Of a stretch of DNA of 64,000 nt, positions 63,872 through 64,000 are shown one piece after another. Origin of the DNA: Streptomyces sp. 378 (GTDB lineage Bacteria > Actinomycetota > Actinomycetes > Streptomycetales > Streptomycetaceae); the NCBI RefSeq assembly GCF_030124145.1, contig NZ_JASKMS010000016.1, forward strand, positions 1 to 64,000, in the 5' to 3' direction. A program made the position numbers and the translations under genes. Every line of letters begins with the position of its first letter. Position 1 is the first letter of the stretch. Below the pieces are notes generated by a model. That model saw only the letters and a program-made list of their open reading frames with translations, did no database searches and was not told where the DNA came from.

Positions 63872-63980
63872 CTTCGTCCGCTTCTTTTCCCGCCCGCCAC
63901 CGGGGCGCCGCTCCGGCTCACCCCCGACCCCCTCCCCACCGCCCGCGCACCACGCCCACACCCCGCACGGAGGCACCACC
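63872..63980. other. Intergenic, pyrimidine-rich
   Basis: A 109-bp C-rich gap between the lacI-type gene and the next plus-strand gene. Nothing else is recognisable; GGAGG at its end is the ribosome site of the next gene. Confidence 0.5.
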
Positions 63981-64000
63981 ATGATCACCGGTATCGGACG
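63981..64000 (+). CDS. Start of a gene cut by the window end
   Basis: ATG preceded by GGAGG at eight bases (MITGIG ...). Only six full codons are present, so no function can be read. Position after a sugar regulator suggests a sugar-use gene, but this is a guess. Confidence 0.6.

Overview
The window is high-GC actinobacterial chromosome, almost certainly Streptomyces. GTG and TTG starts are frequent and strong GGAGG-type ribosome sites alternate with leaderless starts. The adjacent menaquinone genes mqnB and mqnD have the order known from S. coelicolor (SCO4327/SCO4326). Further marks are DUF3027, DUF2771 and DUF2530 genes, a CebR-type operator and an LAXTG sortase substrate. No rRNA, tRNA or CRISPR array was seen.

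Layout. 0-0.6 kb: end of a 75-bp tandem repeat array. 0.6-32 kb: mostly core genes. These are a HelR-type RNA polymerase recycling ATPase, an XPB helicase and a large XPB/Ssl2-like helicase-domain protein with two very small secreted peptides between them, a cold-shock protein, mqnD-mqnB, two MFS exporters, a sacsin-like ATPase, a CtpE-like P-type ATPase, a purine permease, MarR, ThpR and an aldo/keto reductase. This stretch also carries scars: a truncated YqhA-like fragment, two related palindromic MITE-like elements, and an inverted, truncated aldo/keto reductase copy beside the C-terminal tail of a serine recombinase.

33.5-57.5 kb: a Wzx/Wzy-type surface polysaccharide locus. It holds a small phosphoglycosyl transferase, a Wzz/BY-kinase, a DUF4012 protein, a UDP-glucuronate decarboxylase-like enzyme, gmd and fcl (GDP-fucose supply), a WecG/TagA-type and three other glycosyltransferases, a flippase, a polymerase-like protein, a low-molecular-weight tyrosine phosphatase and an LAXTG surface protein. 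Six methyltransferase-like genes and a seventh, broken one are spread through it, so the product is probably a methylated, fucose- and perhaps xylose-containing glycan. One methyltransferase lies between 57-bp near-perfect inverted repeats. The broken one carries both a frameshift and a nonsense codon.

57.6-64 kb: carbohydrate use. A GH5-CBM2 endoglucanase lies behind a perfect CebR operator, followed by a formylglycine-generating-enzyme-like protein, serC (leaderless), and a GH32-type hydrolase divergent from a LacI regulator with an operator between them. The window ends seven codons into a further gene.

All functions come from reading motifs and family resemblance. No database search or computation was run.
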